A stretch of DNA of 64,000 bases from Flabesymbios commensalis (GCA_964017125.1 OZ024914.1:26889073-26953072); one strand, 5' to 3'; counted from the first letter of the stretch, positions 10,793 through 21,285 are shown. The notes: generated by a model from the letters alone, not told the origin. Numbers and translations are program-made.

Positions 10793-10855
10793 TCAACATT
10801 AATGACTGACCCAACATTAAACCAAGATTGGTTCAACGTCTAATGTTTGCTGGGT
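10793..10855. mobile_element. Right half of a CAGCAAACAC-family MITE
   Basis: Ends with 'TGTTTGCTGGG' at 10844-10854, the reverse complement of the family's left terminus, and carries 'CCAACATTAAACCAAGATTGG' type inner sequence. The left terminus is not clear. Confidence 0.55.
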
Positions 10856-11130
10856 GTGAATCAATACGGATTACTACTAGGTTGTGTCTGTGTCAGGTAG
10901 ATGCATCCGTATCGCGTGTATGGCTGGGGTATTAGTTAGTTATAAGTAACGTTAGTTAATGTTGTGTGTTACCAGATAGTCATCCACTCATTTCCATAAA
11001 AAAAACACGTAGGGGGCTTATTTCTAAGATACATAAGAGCGCTAATGGGATTATGGCTTATATACAAGCCACAAAACGCCCACTGAAATCACCCACAACG
11101 CAGCACAAGGAACGATATGCCAAAAACTGA

Positions 11131-11197
11131 GACAAATGACATGAATCGGGCTTTAGGCCACCTTTGTGCACATATAGGCTAAACTGGGCCAGGAGAA
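11131..11197 (-). mobile_element. SINE family 1 tail fragment
   Basis: Read on the minus strand it gives the conserved SINE tail ('CTGGCCCAGTTTAGCCTATA', then 'TGCACAAAGGTGGCCTAAAG') and ends with TCATGTCATTT. It is 5'-truncated, joined directly to the transporter-like relic. Confidence 0.8.
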
Positions 11198-11597
11198 AAA
11201 ACGGAGACAAAGCAGGACATACTTTCGCAAATGTGGGAGTGAGCATGTCAAAATGTAGACCGTAGCAGACACCATTGAAGATGTCACACAAAGCAGCATA
11301 CGACAATTTGTAAGATATCAATGGCAGCACCACAAAGGCTGCTTCACGAATAGCACAGCCGACAGCGAACAATACGACCGCCTCAAAGTCACACTATCTC
11401 CCTCGAAAACCCACCATCAGGCTGATGACAACTGAAGAGGCACCAAGCATGGGAACTATTAAGCTACCCATCAGGCCTTCTTTTTTTAGATCTCTGGCTT
11501 TGGGTAAATCATCCATGAGAGCCAATAGCATGATGCCTTCAAAATTCCACGAATAGAGTATCCGTATGATATCATGACCAAATCGAAATCTGTGCAT
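11195..11597 (-). pseudogene. SLC16/monocarboxylate-transporter-like MFS fragment, decayed
   Basis: One minus-strand frame runs about 130 codons with a single in-frame TAG near 11391-11393. Before the stop: 'LPKARDLKKEGLMGSLIVPMLGASSVVISLMVGF', like the segment joining TM7-TM8 of SLC16 carriers. After it: 'AVGCAIREAAFVVLPLISY' and 'FNGVCYGLHFDMLTPTFAKV', like TM9-TM11, with the typical glycine-rich 'G.CYG' helix. SLC16 proteins carry monocarboxylates or related solutes across the plasma membrane; nothing here tells the substrate. The similarity ends where the SINE tail begins, so the rest is lost or lies in other exons. No splice sites are obvious. This is family recognition from pattern, not an alignment. 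Confidence 0.45.
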
Positions 11598-12822
11598 TGT
11601 TAAGGTAATGTGATCTCAGGTAATGTGATCTTGTGAGAAAATAATACATTATAAACTGATGTAGTATAAGCGGTGTGAATTTAGTGAATATATACAATGT
11701 TCAATGGGACTTTTTCGAAGGTAAAGTCAGTAACGTTAGTAGTGTTGTGATATTTAGGTGTGCGAGACCATGTCATCTGGTCTCAACACGTGACCTCTCC
11801 CATGAACGATTGGGGACAACGACCCTAAGATACCCTGTCCAGACTGTCAAAGATATGGTCATAATCACCAAAATTACACATAAAACATTTACTGATGTTT
11901 CTTTTATATAATTCAACAAGATATTAATATTTCAAAAAATCGTAAATAATTGTAAAAATAATCATAGAAGTGAAATCATCCTATGTTTCCATTTATTGAT
12001 TGTTTTTTTTAAGTTGTTTATTTAAGTTGTTTTATTCTCAATACAGATGGGCTGTAAACAGTGCTTTTGCAAAATAATGTCATAATTAGGATAACGTTAA
12101 TATTGTTCTACACTGGTATCAGTCATGCCCCATACAGCAATAACACCACAACAATACACATGATAACTACAATCGGCTGGAGAGTCTACTAGGGTCGATT
12201 AAATATCCAAATAATGGACCCGTGGGCTATCTTTTGCTGTTATCACAGGAAAGTGTTCTGTTCTGCATTACCATGTTAACTGACAGGTAAATAAAATAAC
12301 AGATACATAGAAAAATGATTGAAAACTGCTTGATGTTTCACTAGTATATTCATATAAATTGTTGATATTAATGACGGCTCTGATGTAAAAATATGTCATT
12401 TTATTACTTTTGGCGGCCATCTTAAAATACATACACACATATTTTAAAATAAATTGAAAGCCGATATATGACCAATCATATATTTCAGGAATTTCGATAG
12501 ATTGTCAATATTGATAGACCGATTTTGAAAAGGGCCCTGAATAAAATGATATATCACCCATGGAGGTACCTGAAGAGGGGGAATGGTGAATGGATTATTA
12601 TGTGAAAACCTTGGAACGTGTTTCGTTGGTTAGGTCTTTATTTGGGACGATAAGATACACAATTAAAGGCCACTAGACTGTTATATTTCATATTTACAAC
12701 TGTTTTCTTTTTTGCTATGAATTTTGGTGGCCAGTTTGAAAAATGGGACATACAACATCCCCGGGTTGTCAAAATTACACCTATTAAAATAATTAAAAAA
12801 AATACGGATCGTATACAGATCT
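11598..12822. other. Spacer, nothing recognised
   Basis: AT-rich. A 78-codon plus-strand open frame (11675-11911) has no domain. A short direct repeat 'GTGATCT(C/T)' pair near 11611-11632 is the only visible structure. Confidence 0.4.
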
Positions 12823-12831
12823 ATAATAGGA

Positions 12832-13552
12832 ACGTCAATAAAGTTTTTTACTTATTCCTTATTCCTTATTCAATAAGGAATAAGTAACAGTTACTTATTC
12901 CTTATTCAAAACCGAATAAGTAACAAGACTTGTACTACTCTTTATGCGATCCGATTGGTGTTTTACTCTTTTATTTCATAAAATTACAAGCATATGAAGG
13001 TATTTTGTCGAATTTTAGGGTATTCTAGATGTGTTTTCGTATTTTAAAGTGGTTTTCACCGTATTAGTACCAGTTACTTATTCAAACGCGAATAAGGAAT
13101 AAGTAGCCAGTTACTTATTCCTTATTCAAGTCTGAACACGTGAATATACTTTTAAAGCTCTTTGTGCATGTCAATATTGCCAGGTTATTGATTTAACTCT
13201 TTTTTACACAGAGAACTAGTAGTATATCAGCATATTTTGTGGAGCGTGAGCATACATTTGCTTCTTTTATTTTTGTTTTGTTTTAGTGTTACTTATCCAA
13301 ATTCGAATAAGCAATACGTTACCAGTTAGTTATTCCTTATTCTTTCCAATAAAGAATACGTTTATGATACTTATTCCTTATTCGGTCCAATAAGGAATAA
13401 GTAGCTGTTACTTATTCCTTATTCGTTCGAATAAGGAATAAGTAACGGTTACTTATTCCTTATTCGTTCGAATAAGGAATAAGTAACTGTTACTTATTCC
13501 TTATTGAATAAGGAATAAGGAATAAGGAATAAGTAACTAACTTTATTGACGT
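12832..13552. mobile_element. 721-bp hairpin-array DNA transposon with 9-bp target duplication (MULE-like)
   Basis: Termini are inverted: ACGTCAATAAAG at 12832-12843 and CTTTATTGACGT at 13541-13552. The flanks ATAATAGGA at 12823-12831 and 13553-13561 are identical, which fits a 9-bp target duplication, as for Mutator-like elements (hAT would give 8). The inside is dominated by repeated palindromes built from TTACTTATTCCTTATTC and its reverse complement GAATAAGGAATAAGTAA. About nine or ten such arms or hairpins lie at both ends and around 13070-13135 and 13285-13540. No coding sequence, so it is non-autonomous. The superfamily is inferred from duplication length only. Confidence 0.85.
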
Positions 13553-13561
13553 ATAATAGGA

Positions 13562-14023
13562 CATGCTCTGGATTAATAATAACGCTCTTATTTCACTGAT
13601 GTTTAGTCACTGTACAATGATTTCTATGAAACATATAATTTATCATGTCACTATATATGAACTTGCGAACATTGCATGCATGCACAAACATTACATGCAC
13701 GTACATTTGATAATAATCAATTATCCTTAAAATACCTAAATGATATAACAATACTTGTATTACATTTTTTTGAATTGTTCCAATCGAAAAATAAATATGT
13801 TTAAACCAACAATACCCAACACCCTACTTTCGTAACTACATTAGAAAAAAACAATTGTTTCACAAACTTCATCTGATATATCAACTTAATTGTTCTTGTA
13901 TTATCTGTAGCTAACTTTACCCACAGTTCTAATAAAGGTTAAGCGAAATCCCAAATATACAGTATTTTTTATATAATAAATTATGCCAATACAATCCTAT
14001 TGTTAGGTATGTTTTGCATTGGT
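13562..14023. other. Spacer downstream of the GPCR gene
   Basis: AT-rich. It would hold the 3' UTR of the minus-strand GPCR. Minus-strand AATAAA-type signals are possible near 13925-13935 (TTTATT on the plus strand), but none is decisive. Confidence 0.35.
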
Positions 14024-15247
14024 TCACACTCGTGTAACTGCTAGACATTCTAAAGTTCTGTTCTCATTAACGCTAACTTCTATACCGCCAGTCAGAGGGG
14101 CAGATCTCTGTTGACAGATGCGTTCAAGAATACCACCAAACAGTTTAACACCTTTATGGACAATACATTGACGAAAATACACGTTGCTACACAGAAAAAC
14201 CGGGAAAATGAAGACACACCGGAACAGAAGTAGATAAAGAAGAATCTGCCTGATTGTGAAAAGACGACTGGCCTGTGAGCCATCCACCATTGTGAATTTG
14301 TAGATGGCAATCATGACCAGTTTGAAGACGTGGGAGGGTAATGTGATGATCACAGCGATAGACGAGTAAATGAGAAGTGTTCTACAAAGCGATCGTAACA
14401 CGTCACGTTGTGATATGTCATCTGAATTGACAGGTGGTTGACTTGTAGGTCTCTCTTGGTTTAGTAGAGTATAACTGGTGAGCTCTGAAACGAGTTCTGG
14501 TGTCTCAGAATTGTCATTTTCAATTTCTGCGCCATATAAGGTAACGTCTGGTTTTCTCCTTGACAGATACGTATTTAAGGCTCTAAGTTTGAAGAAGCAG
14601 ATAGGGATGAGAGCGATCTGTACCATATATGGCAAGATAAAATTCAGAGCTATGTCCATATTCGCTAAGAGCTGTATTGTTGCTGAGTTTTGAGGCAATG
14701 GTTGGCATATCATATGTCCACTCGGATAATATTGCACTCCATATAGTAAACTGAGGTTTAGATAAGTGACTGCGGACAAGATTAATACCAATACGAGTAA
14801 GCTAGTCGCCATTGACCTATTACACTTGATATTGGCGAAGCAGGTCAGTCTAATACACCTGATTGACACGTCAGTGACCCCGGCCACCATGGACCACAGA
14901 GACATGAAGCCAGCCACTTGTATGAGAGCCACCAGCGCCTGACACCCACCATATATATTAATCCATGGATCAGGGGGCGCGGTGATCCAGGTGAAGAAGA
15001 CACCTGTGGTATACGTGATATCAGCCACACAAATCACCACTACATACACAGATGTAGAGAAGTGATTAAGGGGAGGGGACACCACCCCAGCTACACAGAT
15101 CACGTTGAATATCAAAGAGCAGCACAATATAACAGGAGTGACGTATGTCTTGAGTATATCTGCACACCTGAGAAGTCCATACAGCTCTGGATCCACTAAT
15201 CTGGCTGCTGTCACGTTCAGGAAAACATCGTGCAGAAAGAAATTCAT
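14024..15247 (-). CDS. Orphan class A-like G-protein-coupled receptor, single exon
   Basis: 407 residues in one intact frame from ATG 15247 to the stop at 14024. Seven hydrophobic segments: about 35-57, 66-88, 102-125, 147-170, 196-220, 287-312, 332-356. Class A landmarks, partly degenerate: Asn48 in TM1; Asp76 in TM2 (VADI); Cys102 at the top of TM3 and Cys181 in the second outer loop, a likely disulfide; Arg130 after TM3 in 'DVSIR' in place of DRY; Pro206 in TM5; Pro304 in TM6 (TLPSH, no CWxP); 'FPVFL' (Pro349) in place of NPxxY. The third inner loop is long (about 221-285) and polar. An N-glycosylation site NVT is at 11-13. It acts in the plasma membrane; the ligand is unknown. Intronless divergent receptors are common in invertebrate chemosensory and peptide receptor expansions, which is inference here. 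Confidence 0.9.
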   Translation of the reverse strand: MNFFLHDVFLNVTAARLVDPELYGLLRCADILKTYVTPVILCCSLIFNVICVAGVVSPPLNHFSTSVYVVVICVADITYTTGVFFTWITAPPDPWINIYGGCQALVALIQVAGFMSLWSMVAGVTDVSIRCIRLTCFANIKCNRSMATSLLVLVLILSAVTYLNLSLLYGVQYYPSGHMICQPLPQNSATIQLLANMDIALNFILPYMVQIALIPICFFKLRALNTYLSRRKPDVTLYGAEIENDNSETPELVSELTSYTLLNQERPTSQPPVNSDDISQRDVLRSLCRTLLIYSSIAVIITLPSHVFKLVMIAIYKFTMVDGSQASRLFTIRQILLYLLLFRCVFIFPVFLCSNVYFRQCIVHKGVKLFGGILERICQQRSAPLTGGIEVSVNENRTLECLAVTRV

Positions 15248-16046
15248 TTTGTTTTATTTTTATTTCCGTCTGCTCGCAGTGGATTTAATTTGTTGTCTCT
15301 ATTTTCACACCATCCCACCTTTGAACATCATTACAGATCGTGCTTCACCGCTCTCTGCTTAATTCTGGTCCTGCAACACATTGAGCATGTTTTAATTATA
15401 ATATTTGCTTTAAAATCATTGAAAAATAAACATCACCTGGACGTTAATTCATCTGACTCTGGCCTGATATTTAACCAACCTATAAACGAGCGTCCAGTGC
15501 TAGCTAGACAGTGGAGTATATTTCCAAATCATGATGAATATACTAATAACGCATTCATTTGTGTATGTATGTATATATGTTTGACATTGGGACCTCATAA
15601 GCATAACGCCAGTCGTTAGCTGTGATAGCCATGTTATATTTTTAATGTGTATCACTTTGGCCACCGAGACTTTGAAAGCAGATTTAATAGTATCAAGAAT
15701 ACATAACACCATGCATGCTATTCATGCCACGCCTTGATAATATAAAACCCAAAGACATAACGTGGATGGTTAACAAAAGATGTATACGAATAACATACAT
15801 TTCGTAGCCGCGTTTACACGATGGATTTTGTGAGCTTTTTTATTATCACCCCTGTTATTGCTCATTCTGCACACATAGATGACGCTCAGGTCAACCCCGC
15901 TCTCTCTGAGGGCAGAATGCTTATTGTTATCAAACCAATTATAACAAGATCTTTAACTGCGTCGATATATTATTTTTCAAGTTTTGTTAAGTAATTAAGC
16001 ATGAACCTTATGTATACATAAATACACACATATTTTATATTAATAC
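15248..16046. other. Region upstream of the GPCR gene, nothing else recognised
   Basis: Would carry the promoter and 5' UTR of the minus-strand GPCR. Short open frames overlap the 5' end of the GPCR on the other strand or have no domain. No repeat family member was seen. Confidence 0.35.
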
Positions 16047-16049
16047 TAA

Positions 16050-16205
16050 GGGGTCTTGTCAAGTTAAAAAAATTCAAAAATCTGAGAAAAACTGGGATTG
16101 GTCAGACACCACCCAAAAAATAAAAATCCGAGTTGGGGCTTGACCAACCCACCCACTTCCGAGTTTTTCTCGGATTTTTGGATTTTTTCAACTTGACAAA
16201 ACCCC
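16050..16205. mobile_element. 156-bp palindromic MITE, TAA target duplication (PIF/Harbinger-like)
   Basis: Left end GGGGTCTTGTCAAGTT (16050-16065); right end AACTTGACAAAACCCC (16190-16205). Flanks are TAA on both sides (16047-16049, 16206-16208). The halves pair almost throughout, including 'AAAAATC(T/C)GAGAAAAACT'. A TWA duplication and G-rich ends fit PIF/Harbinger. Non-coding. Confidence 0.8.
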
Positions 16206-16284
16206 TAAACATATCTTTATTTGTCACAGACGTGGAAAATGGCGGATTGTAAAAATTGTAAAAAAAATGATTTATTGGGGCGGC

Positions 16285-16297
16285 GGGGGGGGGGGGG
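16285..16297 (+). repeat. Homopolymer run of 13 G
   Basis: Uninterrupted G tract. Similar tracts or their complements occur near 23394-23406 (C), 30550-30559, 34251-34265 and 39261-39273. Confidence 0.85.
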
Positions 16298-16739
16298 ATG
16301 CTGGAAATGTCTGAACTGGTGCGTTGTGTTCAGGATTAGGTGCCCGTAATAACGATGTATATTTACCTCTCATGGCATAATCTGCAATTGTACACAGGCG
16401 TATACAGTTTACAGGCGAAATAGCAGACAATCTAGGCGTCACGGAAGAGAAAAATGTGGTTTCGGAAAATGTAAAGATATATTTGCAAAAATCCATGGAA
16501 TCAACCCAATAAAAAAACCCGCCCATAAAAATAATAAACTGGGCAATCCTGAAATGCATCTAATCTTAGTACTGCAGATTAGATAAGTAATTCAAGGGTA
16601 TTGTGCATTTTGGGGTAAAAGCATGAAATTTGGTACAGTTATACATTAGTATCTACTGAGTAATTTCAGCTATGGAGCCATGCCAAAATATAATTATTTT
16701 TTTATTTATGACCAATTTAAAAAACGTTAGATTTCTACC

Positions 16740-17190
16740 ACTTGAAAAAAATAGTTACACTTTGAATCTATAAAATGAGGAACAATTACACAAAATGTTC
16801 TCCAGATTTGTTCTAAATAACCAAATCCTATTTTTTGAAATTCAAATAACGAATATAAGGGGTTTTTTTAAATGGCCGCCATTTGACTAGCAAATTATTT
16901 ACATTTTGAATCTATAAAAATTCCCTACAATAACACAGAATGTTCTTCGGTTTTGTTTTACAAAAGCTGTCAGAATAAAACAGTGCCATTTTTTGAAAAT
17001 CTAATAGCGGATATGAGGTGGATATTTTTTTCACAATGGCCGCCATGTGACTGGCTAATTATTAAAACTTTGAATCTATATAATGCACAACAATTACACA
17101 AAATATTCTCCGTCTTGTTTTTCAAACACTGTCAGAATTTTATTTTTTCATTTTTTAAATTCTGGTGACGGATATAAAGGATTATTTTAA
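16740..17190 (+). repeat. Decayed tandem repeat, about 145-165 bp unit, three units
   Basis: 'TTTGAATCTATA' recurs at 16761, 16905 and 17069. Each is followed by 'ACA(A/C)AAT/GT(G)TTCTCC'-type sequence and, at the unit end, 'AATGGCCGCCAT'. Stretches with GGCCGCCAT also mark repeats at 20.1-20.4, 39.4-42.2, 47.4-47.8 and 60-64 kb. Confidence 0.7.
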
Positions 17191-17610
17191 TAGCCACAAT
17201 ATCAATAATGGCGTGGGTCTTAGTAGGCGCTATGTTGTAACAACTTATAAAATATACTAGATAGAAATAGAATAAATTGTTTTATTTTAATCTTGATTTA
17301 CCAAGTATGTATTCATGTGTTAAAGGTGTAGTCAACTGTCAAAATTCGCGGGACAAGGGTCCCCCAGAAGGCAATAGTGCCCGTGGGTAAGCCAAGGCCC
17401 TATTCCATAATAATACTAAATATGCGTTTCATACCCAAAGCCTCATTAAGAGCAAGCTCTCAAATCACAGCAAGTTCATATATACTTGAGCGACATCTAT
17501 GAGGTAATAATTCAAAGCCCTTGTCTTTTGCCCCTACTTGGTCGCCTACTTGCAAACAAACTGACTGTATTACTGCGGGGATTTGGAAACTGCTTGACCC
17601 CCAAGTTTGT
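17191..17610. other. Spacer, nothing recognised
   Basis: No gene and no repeat unit recognised between the tandem array and the next MITE pair. Confidence 0.35.
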
Positions 17611-17617
17611 ATTGTCA

Positions 17618-17726
17618 CCCAGTAAACACAAAACATTTGTTTGACTTTATGCAATGTTGGACCAACGTCGAAGACGTTGGGCCGACATTGCATAAATGTC
17701 ATACAAATGTCTTGCGTTTGCTGGGC
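17618..17726. mobile_element. CAGCAAACAC-family palindromic MITE, full-length
   Basis: Begins CCCAGTAAACAC, ends GTTTGCTGGG, about 109 bp. The centre is the palindrome 'CCAACGTCGAAGACGTTGG' near 17671-17689, flanked by matching arms (TATGCAATGTTGG / CCGACATTGCATA). No coding content. See also 30957-31068, a near relative. Confidence 0.85.
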
Positions 17727-17737
17727 AGGAGGACTTT

Positions 17738-17842
17738 CTCTCAAACATTGTACATTTATCTAATGTTGGTTCAATGTTGGGCCAGCGTCGCAGACGTTGG
17801 CCTAACATTAAAACAGCATTGGATCAATGTCTCGTTTGAGTA
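17738..17842. mobile_element. CAGCAAACAC-related palindromic MITE, second unit of a pair
   Basis: Begins CTCAAACATTG and ends CGTTTGAG. The centre is 'GCCAGCGTCGCAGACGTTGGC'. It lies 11 bp after the previous unit. The same order, a GTCGAAGAC core followed by a GTCGCAGAC core, recurs at 21103-21285. Confidence 0.75.
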
Positions 17843-18611
17843 GTATCTTGTAATCAGTTCAGTGGCTATATTAATGCCGTCAATCTGTACTCAGTAGGCT
17901 ACTGTTGGCCTACACTTGACCGTCCCAGGCATGCGCGTTTTGAAGCTGAATGATTCTTTAAGATGCATAGATGCGATAGGCTTTACATGGTTTTGTATGT
18001 GATTTGTATTGTATTTTGTTTTTATTTTAAACAATAACATATGACATGTAAGTTCTGCAAAATAAATTTACAAAGTCATATATTTTATTACTGGTGGTGC
18101 GTCTAACTGGAGAAAAAACGTTTTCTACACTTCATGTCACAACAGCCTAGTTGACTCATTTTAGCCTGAATGGTACAGTTCCAAGCTATCGATAATTAAT
18201 TGACGCTAAGATGCCTCATAATAATTGTGTATCCCCAAATCACTGGTAATATCGTCATTTTATTACTTTATTGTCAATTATTCCCTCCTTGATAAGATAA
18301 AGAATTAATCAATCTCTACACATTGATAATGTAAAACGTATGACCGATAGTCGCGTGTGGCAGAGTGAACAATGTTTTCTCTCGATCACATGTGGAGGAG
18401 AAAATCATATAATTGGCAATGTGGTAATGTTAAAAAGAAATTACATTTTGCTATCTCATGAATCTATCAGAACAACATGCTTTGGCAGTGACGTGGCTGA
18501 TTTAGCGAACTTTAACTTAATTCCGTCAACAATGTTACTTTCTATGAGGCTGTTACTACAGAGCACCATAAAGTGATGAAAGAACGGATTAAAGAACTGT
18601 CGAAAATGTTA
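17843..18611. other. Spacer, nothing recognised
   Basis: AT-rich. A 78-codon plus-strand open frame at 18340-18576 has no recognisable domain. Confidence 0.35.
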
Positions 18612-18862
18612 GGAAGGTGCCTATACATTGACTTGTCGGTAAGGAAGACCTGCATGGAGGAGAAGGTGCCTATAGATAGACCTGGTTGTTGGGAAAACCG
18701 GGAGAGTATGTCTATAGATGGATCTGGCTGTAGGGAAGACCAGGAGAAGGCGTTTATACATACACATCACCTGGCTGCAGGGAGGACCTCGATAATGCGT
18801 CTATTGATGGACCTGGCTGTAGGAAAGATCTGGACAAGGTGCCTCTAGATGGACCTGGCAAA
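18612..18862 (+). repeat. Minisatellite, about 40-53 bp unit, five to six copies
   Basis: Variants of 'GGTGCCTATAGATGGACCTG' followed by 'GCTGTAGGGAAGACCTGGAGAA' recur five times and part of a sixth. A 91-codon open frame here is a by-product of the repeat, not a gene. Confidence 0.85.
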
Positions 18863-19700
18863 TATCGCCACAGAGGAATATGGCAAAGAGGTGGAACTGT
18901 GAAATGTGTGTGTAGAAATTACTAAAGGAATGTGGCAATAGTAGAAAACTTTGAAAATGTAGATGTAGACGTAAATCTAGGGAAGTGTCTATAGACGTTA
19001 CCTGGTGAAAGGATTGTCGACTGGTACCCGGTATTTTTTCTTCTTGTTATGCAAATAATGTTGAATGTCACTGTACACCTATGGTTGCATAACAATCCAT
19101 ATAAATTCGATTACTCAATTACCAAGCATTTTATAGCATAAACAGTGTTATGCATAATCATAATGTATAATTTTGGGCCGTGTAATTATATGCAAAGCAG
19201 GAAAAATAAATTTCATATTTACATTTGTTGTAAGCAGATGCTACACAGGAGATCTGTACATAATACCAATTTGCTAACAATATTTTGAATGACATCGATG
19301 ATACAGGCTAGTTGTATCGTACATATCCACAGTTTAAAAAGTTGCAAAAAGATATTAAACTTAGATCTATCCTAAAAATGTAAATTGTGTAGATCGATTA
19401 AGTTGCCAGAATTCGTTGACAAAATCATTATCATATATTTTTAAAGACCACAAGCCTGTTATGATTGTATGAAATTATATTGCATTAGCTGTACATAAAC
19501 ATCAAATGTCGAGTCGGCCATATACATGTATATTATAGTTTTTATACATAGGCCCTAATTAATATTAATGTACAAACGTATATATATATGTATATTTATC
19601 AAAATATTGTTTTTATACATAAAATATACTAGGTTGTCTTTTTAAACGATGTTTGTGCAATTTATGCTGTATTTATTACGATAATATAATATTTATTGAC
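18863..19700. other. Spacer, nothing recognised
   Basis: AT-rich with a (TA/TG)-rich patch near 19575-19600. No open frame of note. Confidence 0.35.
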
Positions 19701-19704
19701 ATAA

Positions 19705-20435
19705 TAATTTTCGGCTTGGCTCCATAGCTAATCTTTTTCAGTAGGATATAATGGACCAGTGTGTCAAATTTTGTGTTTTCACCCCCTATCTACACAATGG
19801 TTTCAATAATCTGCAAAACTAATGTAGGCATAATATATGATAATATGCTTTAAATAGGTCGGATACTTAGGAGGACTGATTTTGATGGAGCTACTATTCC
19901 AGCAGCAGATTCACCGATGATGCAGAAAAACTGCATTGGAACAAAAAAATGACTAGGGCCTACATTTAGACCCTATATTATCTTTATTAAATGTAATTTA
20001 TATTTATGTATACATGTTTGCTTTATATAACGCTTTTTGGAAGATATTTACCTGATTTACTGCTTAAAATGATACTTATCGATTTTTTACATAATTTAAT
20101 AAAATAATATAAAGTTTTTGGCGGGCATTTTGGAAAATGGCCAATTGTTGCCAACATAGTGCATTTTCAGCTCGCTAAGCTAATATTGTTTAGTGGGTTT
20201 TAACGAATCAGTGTGCAAATTTTGGTGTTTTTATTCCTATTTGCACAATGGTTTCAATAATCTATATTTTTTTCGGCGGCCATTTTGGAAAATGGCCGAC
20301 TGTTGCCGACATAGTGAATTTTCAGCTTGGCTCCATAGCTAATATTGTTTAGTGGGTTTTAATGAGTCAGTGTGGCAAATTTGGTGCTTTTACCCCTATT
20401 TGCACAATGGTTTCAATAATCTGCAAGACTATCTA
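19705..20435 (+). repeat. Diverged repeats, about 155-bp unit, with GGCGGCCATTTTGGAAAATGGCC
   Basis: Two adjacent units begin at 20126 and 20281 ('CATTTTGGAAAATGGCC'). Each runs through 'TTCAGCT...AAGCTAATATTGTTTAGTGGG' to 'TTTGCACAATGGTTTCAATAATCT'. A related earlier unit lies at 19712-19815. The block at 16617-16690 ('GCTATGGAGCCA') is related in inverted orientation. Confidence 0.75.
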
Positions 20436-21100
20436 TGCTCGATGGACATGCGTTAGGAACTCGCTAGCTGTACGCTAGGTCATTTTGAGCTAAATCTCAC
20501 ACATAGTGACGAATATGTCCCACGTAGGCCTACTGAAAATTGGTCATTCTGAGCTTAGCGTAATCGCTCGCTGGGTGTGCGTCAGCATTCGCTACTCGAT
20601 CGTGGAACGTGCTGGATTAAAATTAAGTTCATACATGTGCGCGTGGAAAACGCAGCAATGCGCTGGACATGGACACCGAAAGCCATGCACCATACAAAGC
20701 GCGCTGGACAAACCTCAGACACTGCGTCATATACACGCACAGCTCACGCTCGATATTCGTTGTGTTTTTGTTGGCTGAGGTGTATGCATGGCACACTTCT
20801 GGTAATATAGACATCGACAACAGGTGGAACCATGTGCTAAAATTAATGTCTCTTGATAATTAATTGTAGTGTGTATCTGAACAATCATGCAAACAGTAGT
20901 AAATGCCTACCAAAAGGGTAAGCAGTTATACTACTGTTTTCATATATCTGTATTGTAGCACACCACCCGAGGGTAGCAACGTGAGATCAGGCTTAAGTAC
21001 ACCGGTACTTGACATGGACAAGGTCTCATTCAGAAATGCTCTAGGGGCGAGTGACTGAAACACGATAAAATAACTGTTGTGATCAGTCTTTCCATACCAT
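20436..21100. other. Spacer, nothing recognised
   Basis: Several overlapping short open frames on both strands around 20506-20863 look like chance frames in a locally GC-richer stretch. No domain seen. Confidence 0.35.
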
Positions 21101-21102
21101 TT

Positions 21103-21285
21103 GTATAACATTGATAAAATGTTGGTCCAACGTCGAAGACGTTGGTCCAACATGGTATCAATGTTATACACCAGAAATGCTATCCTAGAAAATACGAAAC
21201 ACTGACCAAATGTTTTTTTAATGTTAGGCCAGCGTCGCAGACGATGGCCCAACATTAAACCAACGTTGGGTTAGTGCTGATATAC
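21103..21285. mobile_element. Pair of CAGCAAACAC-family palindromes
   Basis: First palindrome 21103-21169: GTATAACATTGATA at the left and TATCAATGTTATAC at the right, centre CCAACGTCGAAGACGTTGG. Second at 21205-21275: 'TTAATGTTAGGCCAGCGTCG' and 'GATGGCCCAACATTAAACC'. Same order of cores as at 17618-17842. Confidence 0.8.

Noticed and set aside
11058-11372. 104-residue novel protein
   Set aside because: Half comes from a transporter-like relic after a stop, and the rest from a reverse-strand SINE tail.
14478-15619. Several plus-strand frames across and beside the GPCR
   Set aside because: Shadows of the minus-strand receptor or its upstream region; no motif.
18573-18848. 91-codon frame as a small protein gene
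   Set aside because: Lies on a minisatellite; the peptide just follows the repeat.
20506-20863. Cluster of frames of 63-90 codons on both strands
   Set aside because: Chance open frames in locally GC-richer DNA; frames overlap and none has a family.
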